Source: Kitasatospora sp. CB01950 | GTDB taxonomy: Bacteria; Actinomycetota; Actinomycetes; Streptomycetales; Streptomycetaceae | Direction: 5' to 3' | DNA length: 64,000 nt | NCBI RefSeq assembly: GCF_001905465.1 | Contig: NZ_LISX01000003.1 | Location: 408,565-472,564 of the forward strand | Shown: positions 33,729 to 41,209 of the stretch, piece after piece | How the letters are laid out: each line of letters begins with the position of its first letter | Position numbering within the stretch: the stretch's first letter is position 1 | The notes under the pieces: generated by a model | Seen by the model: only the letters and a program-made list of their open reading frames with translations | Told to the model about the DNA's origin: nothing | Databases searched by the model: none | Translations under genes and position numbers: made by a program

Positions 33729-34880
33729 ATGTCCGGACGTGCGGGCGGGCGGGACGAGGACAGGGTTCGTGCACCGCTCGGCAGCCGTCCGGCGCGGCGG
33801 CCCGACGCGACGGTGCGCGGCCCGGCCGCTCCGGTGCGGCGGACCGGGCTGGACTGGCTCGCCGGGCGGGCGTGGCGGCTGCTCGCCGTCGCGGTCACCG
33901 GGTACGCCGGTTACCTGATCGTCAGCCGACTGCTGCTGCCGGTGGTGGCGGTGTTCGTCGCGCTGGTCGTGACCGCCGTGCTCCGGCCGCCCGTCGACCT
34001 GCTGGCCCGCCGGATGCCGCGCGTGCTCGCCGTGCTGCTCACCGTCCTGGGCTCGCTGGTGCTGCTCGCCGGGCTGGGAACACTGATCGCGGTGGTCATC
34101 CAGTCCCAGACCGGAGAGCTCGGCGGACAGGTGCGCGGCGGACTCGACCGGCTCGAACACTGGCTGGAGGGCTCGCCGTTCCACGCCCGGGCCGGCACCC
34201 TCGGCGACCTGCGCCACCGCCTCGGCCAGTTGCTCAGCACCCACCGGCAGACCGTGCTGTCCACCGCCGTCACCGGCGCCGGCCTGGTGGTCGAGGCGGT
34301 GGCCGCCGCCGCGCTCGCGCTGTTCTGCGCGGTGTTCTTCACACACTCCGGCGAACGGATGTGGGGCTGGGGAACCTCCCTGCTGCCCGCCCGACCCAGC
34401 ATCCTGTGGCAGCGGGCCGGCCGCGCGGCCTGGCACGCCTTCGCCGGCTACACCCGTGGCCTGTTCCTGGTCGCGGGGACCAACGCCGTCGTGGTCGGCG
34501 TCGTCCTGGCCGCGCTCGGCGTGCCGCTCGCCGTTCCGCTGGCCTGCCTGGAATTCGTGGCGGCCCTGGTCCCGCTGATCGGCTCCCCGATCGCGCTGGC
34601 GATCGCCTCGCTGGTGGCCCTCGCGACCCGGGGCCCGGTCACCGCCCTGGTCGTGCTCGCCCTCATCGTGGTGATCGGCCAACTGGAGGGCCACGTCCTG
34701 CACCCGCTCGTGATGAGCTGGGCCGTCCGCCTGCACCCCGTCGCCGTCGCCCTCGCAGTCGCCGCCGGCGGCACCCTCGGCGGCATCGTGGGCGCGGCGG
34801 TCGCGGTGCCGGTGCTGTCGGTGGGCTGGGCGGTCTTCCGCGAGCTGCGCCCGGCGGGCGGCGGTCCGGGTGTCGGCTGA
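33729..34880 (+). CDS. AI-2E family (PerM/YdiK-type) transporter
   Basis: The 383-residue membrane protein (ATG 33729, GGGAGG upstream) has an N-terminal basic segment and then two helices (about 50-115). A long extracytoplasmic/helical section follows (TGELGGQVRGGLDRLEHWLE), then the family C-terminal block with helices at roughly 195-370 and the conserved LVPLIGSPIALAIASLVALA and GHVLHPLVMSWAVRLHPVAV (P-x-x-x-S and H-P segments). The family was named after TqsA export of autoinducer-2, but most members, including PerM, have other roles such as Na+/H+ exchange or export of small molecules. Substrate is unknown. A terminator follows at 35047. Confidence 0.87.
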   Translation: MSGRAGGRDEDRVRAPLGSRPARRPDATVRGPAAPVRRTGLDWLAGRAWRLLAVAVTGYAGYLIVSRLLLPVVAVFVALVVTAVLRPPVDLLARRMPRVLAVLLTVLGSLVLLAGLGTLIAVVIQSQTGELGGQVRGGLDRLEHWLEGSPFHARAGTLGDLRHRLGQLLSTHRQTVLSTAVTGAGLVVEAVAAAALALFCAVFFTHSGERMWGWGTSLLPARPSILWQRAGRAAWHAFAGYTRGLFLVAGTNAVVVGVVLAALGVPLAVPLACLEFVAALVPLIGSPIALAIASLVALATRGPVTALVVLALIVVIGQLEGHVLHPLVMSWAVRLHPVAVALAVAAGGTLGGIVGAAVAVPVLSVGWAVFRELRPAGGGPGVG

Positions 34881-35046
34881 GGGACGCTGAGGGACGTGCG
34901 TCGCGGCGCGATCGGCGGCGGGTGGCGTAGGGGGCGCATTCTTGGCTGTTGCGTGCGCCGGGCGCGCGAGAGTCGTGTCGCTGCGCGCCCGGCGGTCAGG
35001 CGCGCCGACGGCCGCTGCGGCAGTCAGGCCTGCGTCCGCACTGCCG

Positions 35047-35089
35047 ACCGGGCCCCGCCCTCGGCGCGTTCGGCGGGGCGGGGCCCGGT
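35047..35089. terminator. bidirectional terminator between the permease and csbD-like gene
   Basis: ACCGGGCCCCGCCC (35047-35060) and GGGCGGGGCCCGGT (35076-35089) form a perfect 14-bp stem with a 15-base loop. It lies between two convergent genes. Confidence 0.8.
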
Positions 35090-35107
35090 GGTGGGGGCGT
35101 GGGCCGG

Positions 35108-35317
35108 TCAGCGTTTGAAGGCGCCCTTGAGCTTGTCGACGCCCTCCTTGAGCTTGTCCTTCGCGTGGTCGGCGGTCTGCTTGGCCTGGGCTTCGGCCTG
35201 GTCGCCGCGGCCCTCGTCCTCCAGGCGTTCGTTGCCGGTGGCGGCGCCGGTCTTCTCCTTGGCGGCGCCGACGGCTTCCTCGGCCCGGTGCTTGATCCTG
35301 TCGGAGGCGTCACTCAT
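35108..35317 (-). CDS. CsbD-like general-stress protein
   Basis: The 69-residue protein is almost entirely charged helix: MSDASDRIKHRAEEAVGAAK, then EKTGAATGNERLEDEGRGDQ. This is the classic CsbD pattern (A-E-E-x-x-G-x-x-K-E-x-x-G, then L-x-x-E-G). CsbD proteins are sigma-B-controlled stress proteins of unknown action in Gram-positives. A SigB/SigF-type sigma factor lies about 6 kb away in this window, which suggests shared stress control; the promoter was not identified. RBS AGGGA is near the ATG. Confidence 0.9.
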   Translation of the reverse strand: MSDASDRIKHRAEEAVGAAKEKTGAATGNERLEDEGRGDQAEAQAKQTADHAKDKLKEGVDKLKGAFKR

Positions 35318-35341
35318 GGGGGGTATCCCTTCAGGAGGTCG

Positions 35342-35701
35342 TCAGTGGGTGAAACGGTGGCGCGGGTGGCTGGGCGGCCGCTGTGCGGTGCGCGTCGGGT
35401 CGGCGGTCGAGCCGGCGGTGGGGTCGACGGTGGGGTCGACGGCCGTGTGCTCGTCCGCGACGACCCGCTCGGCGCGGCGGCGGCGGTGCCAGCGCAGGCC
35501 GGCGCTCATCAGGGCGATGCCGGCGCAGGCCATCAGCGTCAGGGCGATTCCGGCGAGGAACGCGCCGAGGGTGTTGACGTTGCCGATGTTGTGGCCGAGC
35601 GCCGTGACACCCGTCTCGGGCCCGCCGCCCAGGTTGTCGGCGATCAGCAGCCCGGCGAAGGCGCCGGACGCGGCGAACAGGAGGAGTCCGAGCAGCAGCA
35701 T
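35342..35701 (-). CDS. small two-helix membrane protein
   Basis: The 119-residue protein (ATG 35701, AAAGGA upstream) has two hydrophobic segments, at about 2-22 (LLLGLLLFAASGAFAGLLIA) and 48-70 (GAFLAGIALTLMACAGIALM). They are joined by a Gly-rich loop. After the second comes a basic stretch (RWHRRRRAERV), then a Thr/Pro/Asp-rich tail. It resembles common small unannotated actinomycete membrane proteins and, loosely, LapA-type proteins. Located beside the CsbD gene, it may be a stress-related neighbour. Function is unknown. Confidence 0.7.
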   Translation of the reverse strand: MLLLGLLLFAASGAFAGLLIADNLGGGPETGVTALGHNIGNVNTLGAFLAGIALTLMACAGIALMSAGLRWHRRRRAERVVADEHTAVDPTVDPTAGSTADPTRTAQRPPSHPRHRFTH

Positions 35702-35773
35702 GGTCCACGTCCTTTCGCTTGCTCCGTTGCTCCGTGTCGTGCCGCGTCTGCCCGGCCCCGCCGGACTCAATCA

Positions 35774-35850
35774 GGAGCCGGACCGGAGCCGGACCGGAGC
35801 CGGACCGGAGCCGGACCGGAGCCGGACAGGAGCCGGACCGGAGCCGGACC
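35774..35850. repeat. 7 x 11-bp tandem repeat
   Basis: Seven copies of GGAGCCGGACC (35774-35850), the fifth with a single change (GGAGCCGGACA), in the region upstream of the small membrane gene. A minisatellite with a frame-shifting period of 11. The rest of the 237-base gap shows no gene. Confidence 0.9.
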
Positions 35851-35938
35851 GGTAGGGACCGGTCGGAATCGGGCCGCCGCTCGACCGGCCTCCGGTCGGG
35901 GCTCGACGAACGGGCGCGTTCGCAGAATCGGAGCGGAG

Positions 35939-36442
35939 TCAGAGCTGAGTGCGACCGCTGCTGCCCTCCAGGACGAGCAGCAGGCGGCCGAGGTCCCTGG
36001 ACAGGTCCTCGCGTTCGCTGGAGGTGAGGCCGGAGAGCAGGGTGCGGTCGTAGGCGAGGAGGTCGGGGTAGACCCGGTCGACCAGCTCTCTTCCCGCGGT
36101 GGTGAGGGAGAGGTGGGAGACACGGCGGTCGCGGTCGTCGGCGCGGCGGGCGACCAGGCCGCGTTCCTCCAGTTGCCGCAGGCGCTTGGTGACTGCGGCG
36201 CCCGAGGCGAAGGTCTCCCTGGCCAGTTGGGACGGGGTCAGCTCGCGGTCGGTACGGCGCAGGGCGCCGAGGATGTCGAACTCGGATCGGGTGAGGCCTT
36301 CGTGGGGCAGCGGTCCGGTTCGGCCCTGCTGCAGCAGGGCGGCGATGCGGTTGATCCGGCCGAGCACGGCGATCGGTTCGGGGTCCAGGTCGGGGTAGGC
36401 CTGGTGCCACTGTCGCAGCACGCCCGCGACGGCGTCCTCCAC
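35939..36442 (-). CDS. MarR-family transcriptional regulator
   Basis: The 167-residue protein starts at GTG 36442 (VEDAVAGVLRQWHQAYPDLD; GGAG 8 bases upstream). It has the MarR winged helix, residues about 50-120: RSEFDILGALRRTDRELTPS, QLARETFASGAAVTKRLRQL, RRADDRDRRVSHLSLTTAGR. The DRR wing and long C-terminal dimerisation helix are complete. It follows the FUSC exporter gene on the same strand, a frequent regulator-target pair. A palindrome upstream of the FUSC gene is a candidate binding site. Confidence 0.9.
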   Translation of the reverse strand: MEDAVAGVLRQWHQAYPDLDPEPIAVLGRINRIAALLQQGRTGPLPHEGLTRSEFDILGALRRTDRELTPSQLARETFASGAAVTKRLRQLEERGLVARRADDRDRRVSHLSLTTAGRELVDRVYPDLLAYDRTLLSGLTSSEREDLSRDLGRLLLVLEGSSGRTQL

Positions 36443-36552
36443 TGACGGTGCTCCATCTCTGCCGCTTCGGGCGATCGCTGTCCGAACCGGGTGTTCGGCA
36501 CCGGGTCGGCCCGCTGCTCGGGTGTGTCGGGTCCGGTGGCCGGGCTTCGATC

Positions 36553-38247
36553 CTAGGGGCAGGCCGGAGACGGTTCGCAGCCGCTGCGGCGGTCGAGCAT
36601 GGCGGCCAGTTGCCCGTGGCCTTCCCGCTCGGCCTGGGCGATCCGGCGCTGGGGCAGGACGCGCTGCCACCACTCGCCGGAGGCGATGTCGGTGGCCTCG
36701 CGCAGTTCCACCAGTGCGTGGGAGAGCCGGCGGCGGGCCGCGACGGCGGTCGGTGCGTCGGCGACGGCGGTGCGGGCCGATTCGGTGGCCGCGAGGAGTG
36801 CGGCGAGGGCGCGGTCGAGGCGGGTGCTGGTGCGGCGGTTGGTGACCACCAGACAGGCGGCGAGGCCGAACAGGGCACCCAGGCAGGTGTCCAGCCAGCG
36901 GTCGGCCACCATGGTCCGGGCGTCCTGGTGGCCGGCGAACTCGGTCATCAGCAGTGCCATCGGTGTCACGAAGGCGCTTGCCAGCCAGTAGCTGCGGGCG
37001 ATCGTCGCCTCGGTCGCGAAGTTGCAGGCCAGCGCGATCAGGACCAGGGCGAGCTGTCCGGTCCTGGAGACGGGCAGCAGCGCGGTGAACACGAGCAGTC
37101 CGAGCAGGTTGCCGAGCACGCGCTGGAGTGCGCGTTGCCAGGACAGGCCGGCGCTCGCCTGGTAGATCGAGGCGGCGGTCACCACCGCCCAGCCGGGCCG
37201 TCCGACCCCCAGCGCCATCGACGCCCACCCGGCGGCCGCGCAGCCCAGCGCGACCCGCAGCGTGATCGGCAGCAGCGGCGAGCCGGGGCGCAGCGCGTGC
37301 CACCGCGAGGGCCGGCGCGCGGCCGCCGCTGCCGCTTCGGCGGCGTCGCGCAGTTCGGCGGCTTCGGCGGCGGTGAGCTCGATGGCGGGCAGCGGCCGGT
37401 TGCGCCGCAGGTCGCGGGCCCAGCGCTGGTACCGCCTGGCGGTGTCGGCGTCGGTGTCGTGGCGTGCCGGTGTCGAGGCCAGAGCGGACTCGCTGCGGAC
37501 GAGCAGGCGTTCCAGACCGGCCACGGTCCGGCGGCGCGGCTCTGCGACGGCGGGCGCCGAGTCCGGCACGAGGGTGTGGCGTGCGGCGTTGACGGCGGCG
37601 GCGAGCGCCGTGCGGGCGGCGGGGCGCCGGTCGGGTTCGCCGGACAGGAGGCGGGCGGCGGCTTCGAGGGCGCGTGCCGTCAGGATCCGTTCGGGTCCGA
37701 AAGGCCGGACCAGGGCCGGGGCCATGCAGACCAGCCAGGCCACGGCGGCGCCGAGGGCGGTGAGCGCCAGGTGCGCGGGCAGATCGGCGAGGCGCTGGGG
37801 AACGAAGGCGCAGGTGGTGCTGGTGAAGGTCACGATGAGGGCGCCGGGCGGGCCGACCCGGCCCGCCTCGCAGGCGAGCTTGTGGAGCGCGGCGAGGACG
37901 GCGCAGACCGCGACCAGGACGGCGGCGGAGTGGGTGAGCGAGGCGGCGGTGAGCGCGACGGCCGTGCTGAGGACGGTGCCGGCGGCCACTGCGGCGAGGG
38001 TGCGGGCCCGGGCGGGGTACGGGAGTCCGTGGCCGTAGAGGGCGCACAGGCAGCCCGCCATCGTGTAGAGCGCGAGGTCGAGGCGGCCGAGCGCGAGCAG
38101 GGTGAGGTTCACGGCCCCCACGGCGACGACGGCGCTGACGGCGGGCTTGTGCCAGATGTCCGCCGGGGTTCCCAGCCGAAGCACCTGGCGCAGCGGTGGC
38201 AAGGGGATGCGGCGAGCAGGTGGGGTGGTCGACGGTTGTGTGCTCAC
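36553..38247 (-). CDS. FUSC-family (aromatic acid exporter-like) membrane protein
   Basis: The 564-residue protein (ATG 38247, MSTQPSTTPPARRIPLPPLR) has two sets of membrane helices at about 30-165 and 325-460. The second set includes the FUSC half-domain marks LGCAAAGWASMALGVGRPGW, then AVVTAASIYQASAGLSWQRA and LQRVLGNLLGLLVFTALLPV. Cytoplasmic helices lie between and after (about 170-320, 465-564). FUSC proteins are fusaric-acid/aromatic acid efflux components. Actinomycete single-protein versions are thought to be exporters, though activity is not shown for this one. Its regulator, the MarR protein, is encoded downstream. Confidence 0.87.
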   Translation of the reverse strand: MSTQPSTTPPARRIPLPPLRQVLRLGTPADIWHKPAVSAVVAVGAVNLTLLALGRLDLALYTMAGCLCALYGHGLPYPARARTLAAVAAGTVLSTAVALTAASLTHSAAVLVAVCAVLAALHKLACEAGRVGPPGALIVTFTSTTCAFVPQRLADLPAHLALTALGAAVAWLVCMAPALVRPFGPERILTARALEAAARLLSGEPDRRPAARTALAAAVNAARHTLVPDSAPAVAEPRRRTVAGLERLLVRSESALASTPARHDTDADTARRYQRWARDLRRNRPLPAIELTAAEAAELRDAAEAAAAAARRPSRWHALRPGSPLLPITLRVALGCAAAGWASMALGVGRPGWAVVTAASIYQASAGLSWQRALQRVLGNLLGLLVFTALLPVSRTGQLALVLIALACNFATEATIARSYWLASAFVTPMALLMTEFAGHQDARTMVADRWLDTCLGALFGLAACLVVTNRRTSTRLDRALAALLAATESARTAVADAPTAVAARRRLSHALVELREATDIASGEWWQRVLPQRRIAQAEREGHGQLAAMLDRRSGCEPSPACP

Positions 38248-38267
38248 CAGAAGAGATTAACAGGTGA

Positions 38268-38279
38268 TTTACTCGTAAA
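38268..38279 (-). promoter_or_regulatory. candidate MarR operator upstream of the FUSC gene
   Basis: TTTACTCGTAAA is an inverted repeat (TTTAC-TC-GTAAA) in an unusually AT-rich stretch (38250-38290, with TTAACAGGTGATTTACTCG), 20 bases upstream of the FUSC start. MarR-family proteins bind such short palindromes, often overlapping the promoter. Confidence 0.6.
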
Positions 38280-38312
38280 ATAAATCGTCCCGCAGTCGAC
38301 ACCGAGGGCAGG

Positions 38313-38921
38313 TCAGCAGTCCCGGGGCGGCGTCCGAAACAGCCGGCCGAGGTGGTGGTGCAGGACGGCGGTGGCGGCCTCGGGGGTGCGTTGGCCGAGC
38401 AGGACGCTGAGGCCGAGGCCGGCGGAGAGGGCGAGCAGGGCGACGGCTTCGAGGGCCGGGTCGGGGACGGCGGCGGCGGTGAGTTGGGCGACCAGGAAGG
38501 CCTCCATCTCGTCGGGGGCGGCCATGAAGGACTGGCCGGCGAGCGCCGGGTCGGTGACGGAGAGGACGGCGTACGCGGTGTAGACGAGGTGGAAGGTGCG
38601 GCTCTCCTCGTCGGTGGGGACGGCCTCCAGCAGCACCGCCTCGACGATCTCGCGCGGGGTGGGCGGCGTGGCCGAGCCGGCGGTGGCGGCCCGGACCCGG
38701 GTGCGGACGCGTTCGCCCATGCGTACGCCGAGGTGGGTGAGGGTGGCGAGGAGGAGCTGTTCCTTGGTGTCGAAGTAGTACTGCACCAGGCGCACCGAGA
38801 CGCCCGCCTCCAGCGCGACGGAGCGCATCGTGACGGCGTGCAGGCCCGTCCGGGCGGCGTCGCGCAGCAGGGCGTCGATGATCAGGGCCCGCCGTTCCTC
38901 GTGGTCGACCAGCTTCGGCAT
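38313..38921 (-). CDS. TetR-family transcriptional regulator
   Basis: The 202-residue protein starts at ATG 38921 (MPKLVDHEERRALIIDALLR; GAAGGGG 6 bases upstream). Its helix-turn-helix covers about residues 9-55 (DAARTGLHAVTMRSVALEAG, VSVRLVQYYFDTKEQLLLAT), typical of TetR. A helical ligand domain with the C-terminal LLALSAGLGLSVLLGQRTPE follows. It is divergent from an alpha/beta hydrolase gene, with a near-perfect palindrome in between, so local repression and autoregulation are likely. The ligand is not known. Confidence 0.9.
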   Translation of the reverse strand: MPKLVDHEERRALIIDALLRDAARTGLHAVTMRSVALEAGVSVRLVQYYFDTKEQLLLATLTHLGVRMGERVRTRVRAATAGSATPPTPREIVEAVLLEAVPTDEESRTFHLVYTAYAVLSVTDPALAGQSFMAAPDEMEAFLVAQLTAAAVPDPALEAVALLALSAGLGLSVLLGQRTPEAATAVLHHHLGRLFRTPPRDC

Positions 38922-38938
38922 CCGAACCCCTTCGAACA

Positions 38939-38966
38939 TTTTTGTGGTACAACCATACCACCAAAA
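38939..38966. promoter_or_regulatory. candidate TetR operator, divergent tetR/hydrolase
   Basis: GTGGTA (38944-38949) and TACCAC (38956-38961) form a perfect palindrome with a 6-base spacer (CAACCA), extended on both sides by T/A runs (TTTTT... and ...CAAAA). The site is AT-rich against a GC-rich background, sits between the divergent starts 38921 and 38990, and overlaps the expected promoters. Confidence 0.7.
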
Positions 38967-38989
38967 GTCGATCGGGGAGGGGCCCGCCC

Positions 38990-39895
38990 ATGACCAGGAC
39001 CAGCGTCGGACACTTCGTCAGCGAGGAGGCGCGCACCGCGTTCCTCGCCGCCTACGACCGGGCCATGGACCTGTGGCCCACCCCGCACCACGCCCTCGAC
39101 GTCGAGACCTCCTACGGCACCGTCCACGTCCACCACTACGGCCCGAGCACCGGCAACCCCGTCGTCCTGCTGCACGGCCACGCCGGCCACCCCGCCAACT
39201 GGCACCCGCAGATCGCCGCCCTCGGCGCCCACCGCCCCGTGTACGCCGTCTCCACCCTCGACGACCCCGGCCGCAGCGTGCAGCGCGCCGTCGCCGCCGG
39301 GCCGGAGGAGAACGCCGGATGGCTCGGCGAGGTGCTGGACGGGCTCGGACTGGAGCGGGTGCACCTGGTCGGCGTCTCGTACGGCGGCTGGCTCGCCCTC
39401 AACCAGGCCGTCCGCGGGCCCGGCCGACTGGCCTCCGTCGCGCCGCTGGACCCGGGCGGCATCGAGAAGGTCCCGGCGCGGTTCTACGTCCACATGATCG
39501 CGGGCCTGTTCGGCATGCTCGCCCCCCGACGACTTCGCCCCGCCCTCGCCCGGCTGCTCGCCAACCCCGCGCTGGCCGCGCCGCCCGAGATGCTCGCGCC
39601 GCTGATGCTCGCCATGCGCACCTGGAAGCCGGCGGGCCGGCCGGCCGCACCCCCGTTCCCGGACGACGACCTGCGCCGCATCGCCGTCCCCGCCCTCGTC
39701 CTGATCGGCGCCCGCAGCGCCCTGCTGCGCCCGGGCCGGGTGCTGCGCAGGGTCGAGGCGCTGATCCCGGGCGTCCGGGCGGAGATCGTTCCCGGCGCGG
39801 GCCACGGCCTGACGCTGGAGCGGCCGGACGTGGTCAATGCCCGGCTGCTGGAGTTCTTCGCCGCCGCGGAGGCGCGGGCCGTGGACGCGAAGTGA
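38990..39895 (+). CDS. alpha/beta-fold hydrolase
   Basis: The 301-residue enzyme (ATG 38990, GGGGAGGGG upstream) has VVLLHGHAGHPANWHPQI as the oxyanion segment (about 58-75), Ser130 in VGVSYGGW as nucleophile, and the final His in VPGAGHGLTLERP. The acidic member is not clear: where an Asp/Glu is usual, the sequence reads LIGARSALLRPG. The enzyme may therefore use a different acidic residue. Family-level call only; the natural substrate may be a toxic ester or amide, as suggested by the divergent TetR. Confidence 0.85.
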   Translation: MTRTSVGHFVSEEARTAFLAAYDRAMDLWPTPHHALDVETSYGTVHVHHYGPSTGNPVVLLHGHAGHPANWHPQIAALGAHRPVYAVSTLDDPGRSVQRAVAAGPEENAGWLGEVLDGLGLERVHLVGVSYGGWLALNQAVRGPGRLASVAPLDPGGIEKVPARFYVHMIAGLFGMLAPRRLRPALARLLANPALAAPPEMLAPLMLAMRTWKPAGRPAAPPFPDDDLRRIAVPALVLIGARSALLRPGRVLRRVEALIPGVRAEIVPGAGHGLTLERPDVVNARLLEFFAAAEARAVDAK

Positions 39896-39938
39896 CGGGC
39901 CGTGCCGAGGTCACCGGGTTCGCCTCGGGGGCCGTGCC

Positions 39939-40292
39939 ATGACCGTCCGCATCCAGCGCGTGGGCAACCCGGGCCCGCTGGTCCACACCGTCCACGCCTT
40001 CTTCATCACCCTCGGCGTGATCATCGGCTCCTCGGTCGGAGGCCTGGCCGTCGACCGCTTCGGGCTGAGGGCCACGCTGTGCTTGGGCGCCGGGCTCGCG
40101 GCGCTCGGGGTCCTCTCCCTGCTGCCCGAACTCGGCAGTGGCAAGGCGCAGTTGTCGAAGGAGAGCCCGGTGCGGGAGTGCGTCGAGGCCGCCCCTGACG
40201 CGGCGCCGAGCAGCCGCTTCGTCCGGGCGGGAGTTCACCGGGTCGGCGTCAAGGCGCGTTCCAGCAGGGCGGGTTCGGGGGAGGGCGGGTAG
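39939..40292 (+). pseudogene. C-terminal remnant of an MFS transporter
   Basis: From about 39975 the frame reads PLVHTVHAFFITLGVIIGSS, then VGGLAVDRFGLRATLCLGAG and LAALGVLSLLPELG. This matches the last two helices of DHA1-type major facilitator proteins (N-x-A-F-x-x-G-x-x-x-G-x-x-x-G-G-x-x-x-D-x-x-G). No upstream transporter exists: the ATG at 39939 gives a 117-codon chimeric ORF whose last 55 residues do not match the family and overlap the convergent gene. It is probably non-functional. Confidence 0.65.
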
Positions 40293-40546
40293 CCGCAGGG
40301 GGTTGCCGGGTGCAGGGGCAACGGGCGGGCGGGGGCGGCGTGTTCGGGGAGCGGCGGGCGCAGGGCGGCGGTGAGCGGCAGGTGCCGCAGGGTCGCGGCG
40401 GCCGTCCGGGCGGCGAGGGTGCCCAGGAGGGCGGCCAGGGCGCCGAGGGCGAACTCCAGGGGGCCGACGGCGGAGATCAGGACGAGGTAGAGCGCGCACA
40501 GTGCCGCCCACCACACGGCTGCCTCCGCCACTGTCGTCCACCGCAT
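40235..40546 (-). CDS. small membrane protein, MnhE-like N-terminus
   Basis: The 103-residue protein (ATG 40546, GGGAGAG upstream) has one long hydrophobic hairpin at about 5-50: AVWWAALCALYLVLISAVGP, LEFALGALAALLGTLAARTA. This resembles the start of subunit E of Mrp-type Na+/H+ antiporters (W-x-x-L-x-x-x-x-P-x-E-F-x-x-G-A-L-x-A). The rest is a Pro/His-rich tail. No other Mrp subunits lie nearby, so a solitary or truncated protein is likely. Confidence 0.6.
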   Translation of the reverse strand: MRWTTVAEAAVWWAALCALYLVLISAVGPLEFALGALAALLGTLAARTAAATLRHLPLTAALRPPLPEHAAPARPLPLHPATPCGYPPSPEPALLERALTPTR

Positions 40547-40679
40547 GCGTCTCTCCCGGTCCGATATCCGCAGGACGCTAGCGGCGGACGGCCCGGGCCG
40601 CCCGCCTCCGCGCCGGGCCTCACCCGATCGGAGCAGTGGCGGGGCGGCGGGGCGGCGGGGTGGCGGGGCGGCGGGGCGG

Positions 40680-40922
40680 CTACCCGCCGGGCGGGGGAGC
40701 GGCCGGCTGCGGTTCGGGCGAAGGCGAGGGCTCAGGCTCGGGTCCGCCGGGGCCGGGTCCGCCGGGCTCGGGGACGGGCGGCGACAGCGGCGGGTCCGGG
40801 TCCGGCAGGGGCCGGGTCGGGGCCCACGGGCCGGGCGGGTCGGTCGGCCTGGGCGGGCTGTCGGGCGGATCGGGCGGCCGGATGTCGGGGTCGCCGGGGA
40901 TCGGCATCGTCATCGTGCTCAC
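40680..40922 (-). CDS. small proline-rich protein
   Basis: The 80-residue frame starts at GTG 40922, overlapping the stop of the 42-residue ORF (GTGA). It begins MSTMTMPIPGDPDIRPPDPP and is more than a third proline, ending in PEPSPSPEPQPAAPPPGG. Short ORFs of this type beside stress loci occur in Streptomyces. Translational coupling with the preceding ORF supports expression. The function is unknown, and a disordered linker-like protein is likely. Confidence 0.55.
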   Translation of the reverse strand: MSTMTMPIPGDPDIRPPDPPDSPPRPTDPPGPWAPTRPLPDPDPPLSPPVPEPGGPGPGGPEPEPSPSPEPQPAAPPPGG

Positions 40923-41047
40923 CGCCCCGGGGCGTTCTCGAGCCGGTGCTTGTCGATCGTCGACCGGCCTTCGGCACCGCGCTTCGGCTGGCTCTCCTCG
41001 ATGTGCTCGTGCTGGCGCTCCCGCTTGGGGCTCGATCCGGCAGGCAT
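40919..41047 (-). CDS. 42-residue protein, plasmid-stabilisation-like start
   Basis: The short ORF starts at ATG 41047, seven bases after AAGGAG, and reads MPAGSSPKRERQHEHIEESQ, then PKRGAEGRSTIDKHRLENAP. Its beginning matches small actinobacterial proteins (S-x-K-R-E-R-Q-Y-E-H-I-x-E-S) annotated as plasmid stabilisation-like, but it is shorter than usual. It is coupled to the proline-rich ORF and lies upstream of, and divergent from, the sigma factor gene. Confidence 0.6.
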   Translation of the reverse strand: MPAGSSPKRERQHEHIEESQPKRGAEGRSTIDKHRLENAPGR

Positions 41048-41112
41048 GACCGCTCTCCTTCCGTCGCCGGGCGGGTCATGTCGCGCATACCCTGGTGAAA
41101 CGGGACGAATCA

Positions 41113-41137
41113 GGTTCAAACTCACTCGATCGGGTAG
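41113..41137 (+). promoter_or_regulatory. candidate SigB/SigF-type promoter of the sigma factor gene
   Basis: GGTT (41113-41116), 15 bases, then GGGTAG (41132-41137) resembles the group-3 SigB/SigF promoter (GNNT, 14-16 bases, GGGTAC/T) used by Streptomyces stress sigma factors, except for the last base. It lies about 75 bases upstream of GTG 41210. It would give positive autoregulation, as in related sigma genes. Confidence 0.5.
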
Positions 41138-41209
41138 GGGCTCGATCGGTACAAGTGGGGCGTTCGACGCGCCGGAGCGCGCCGCGCCGTCCCCGGGAGG
41201 TGACTCCCC

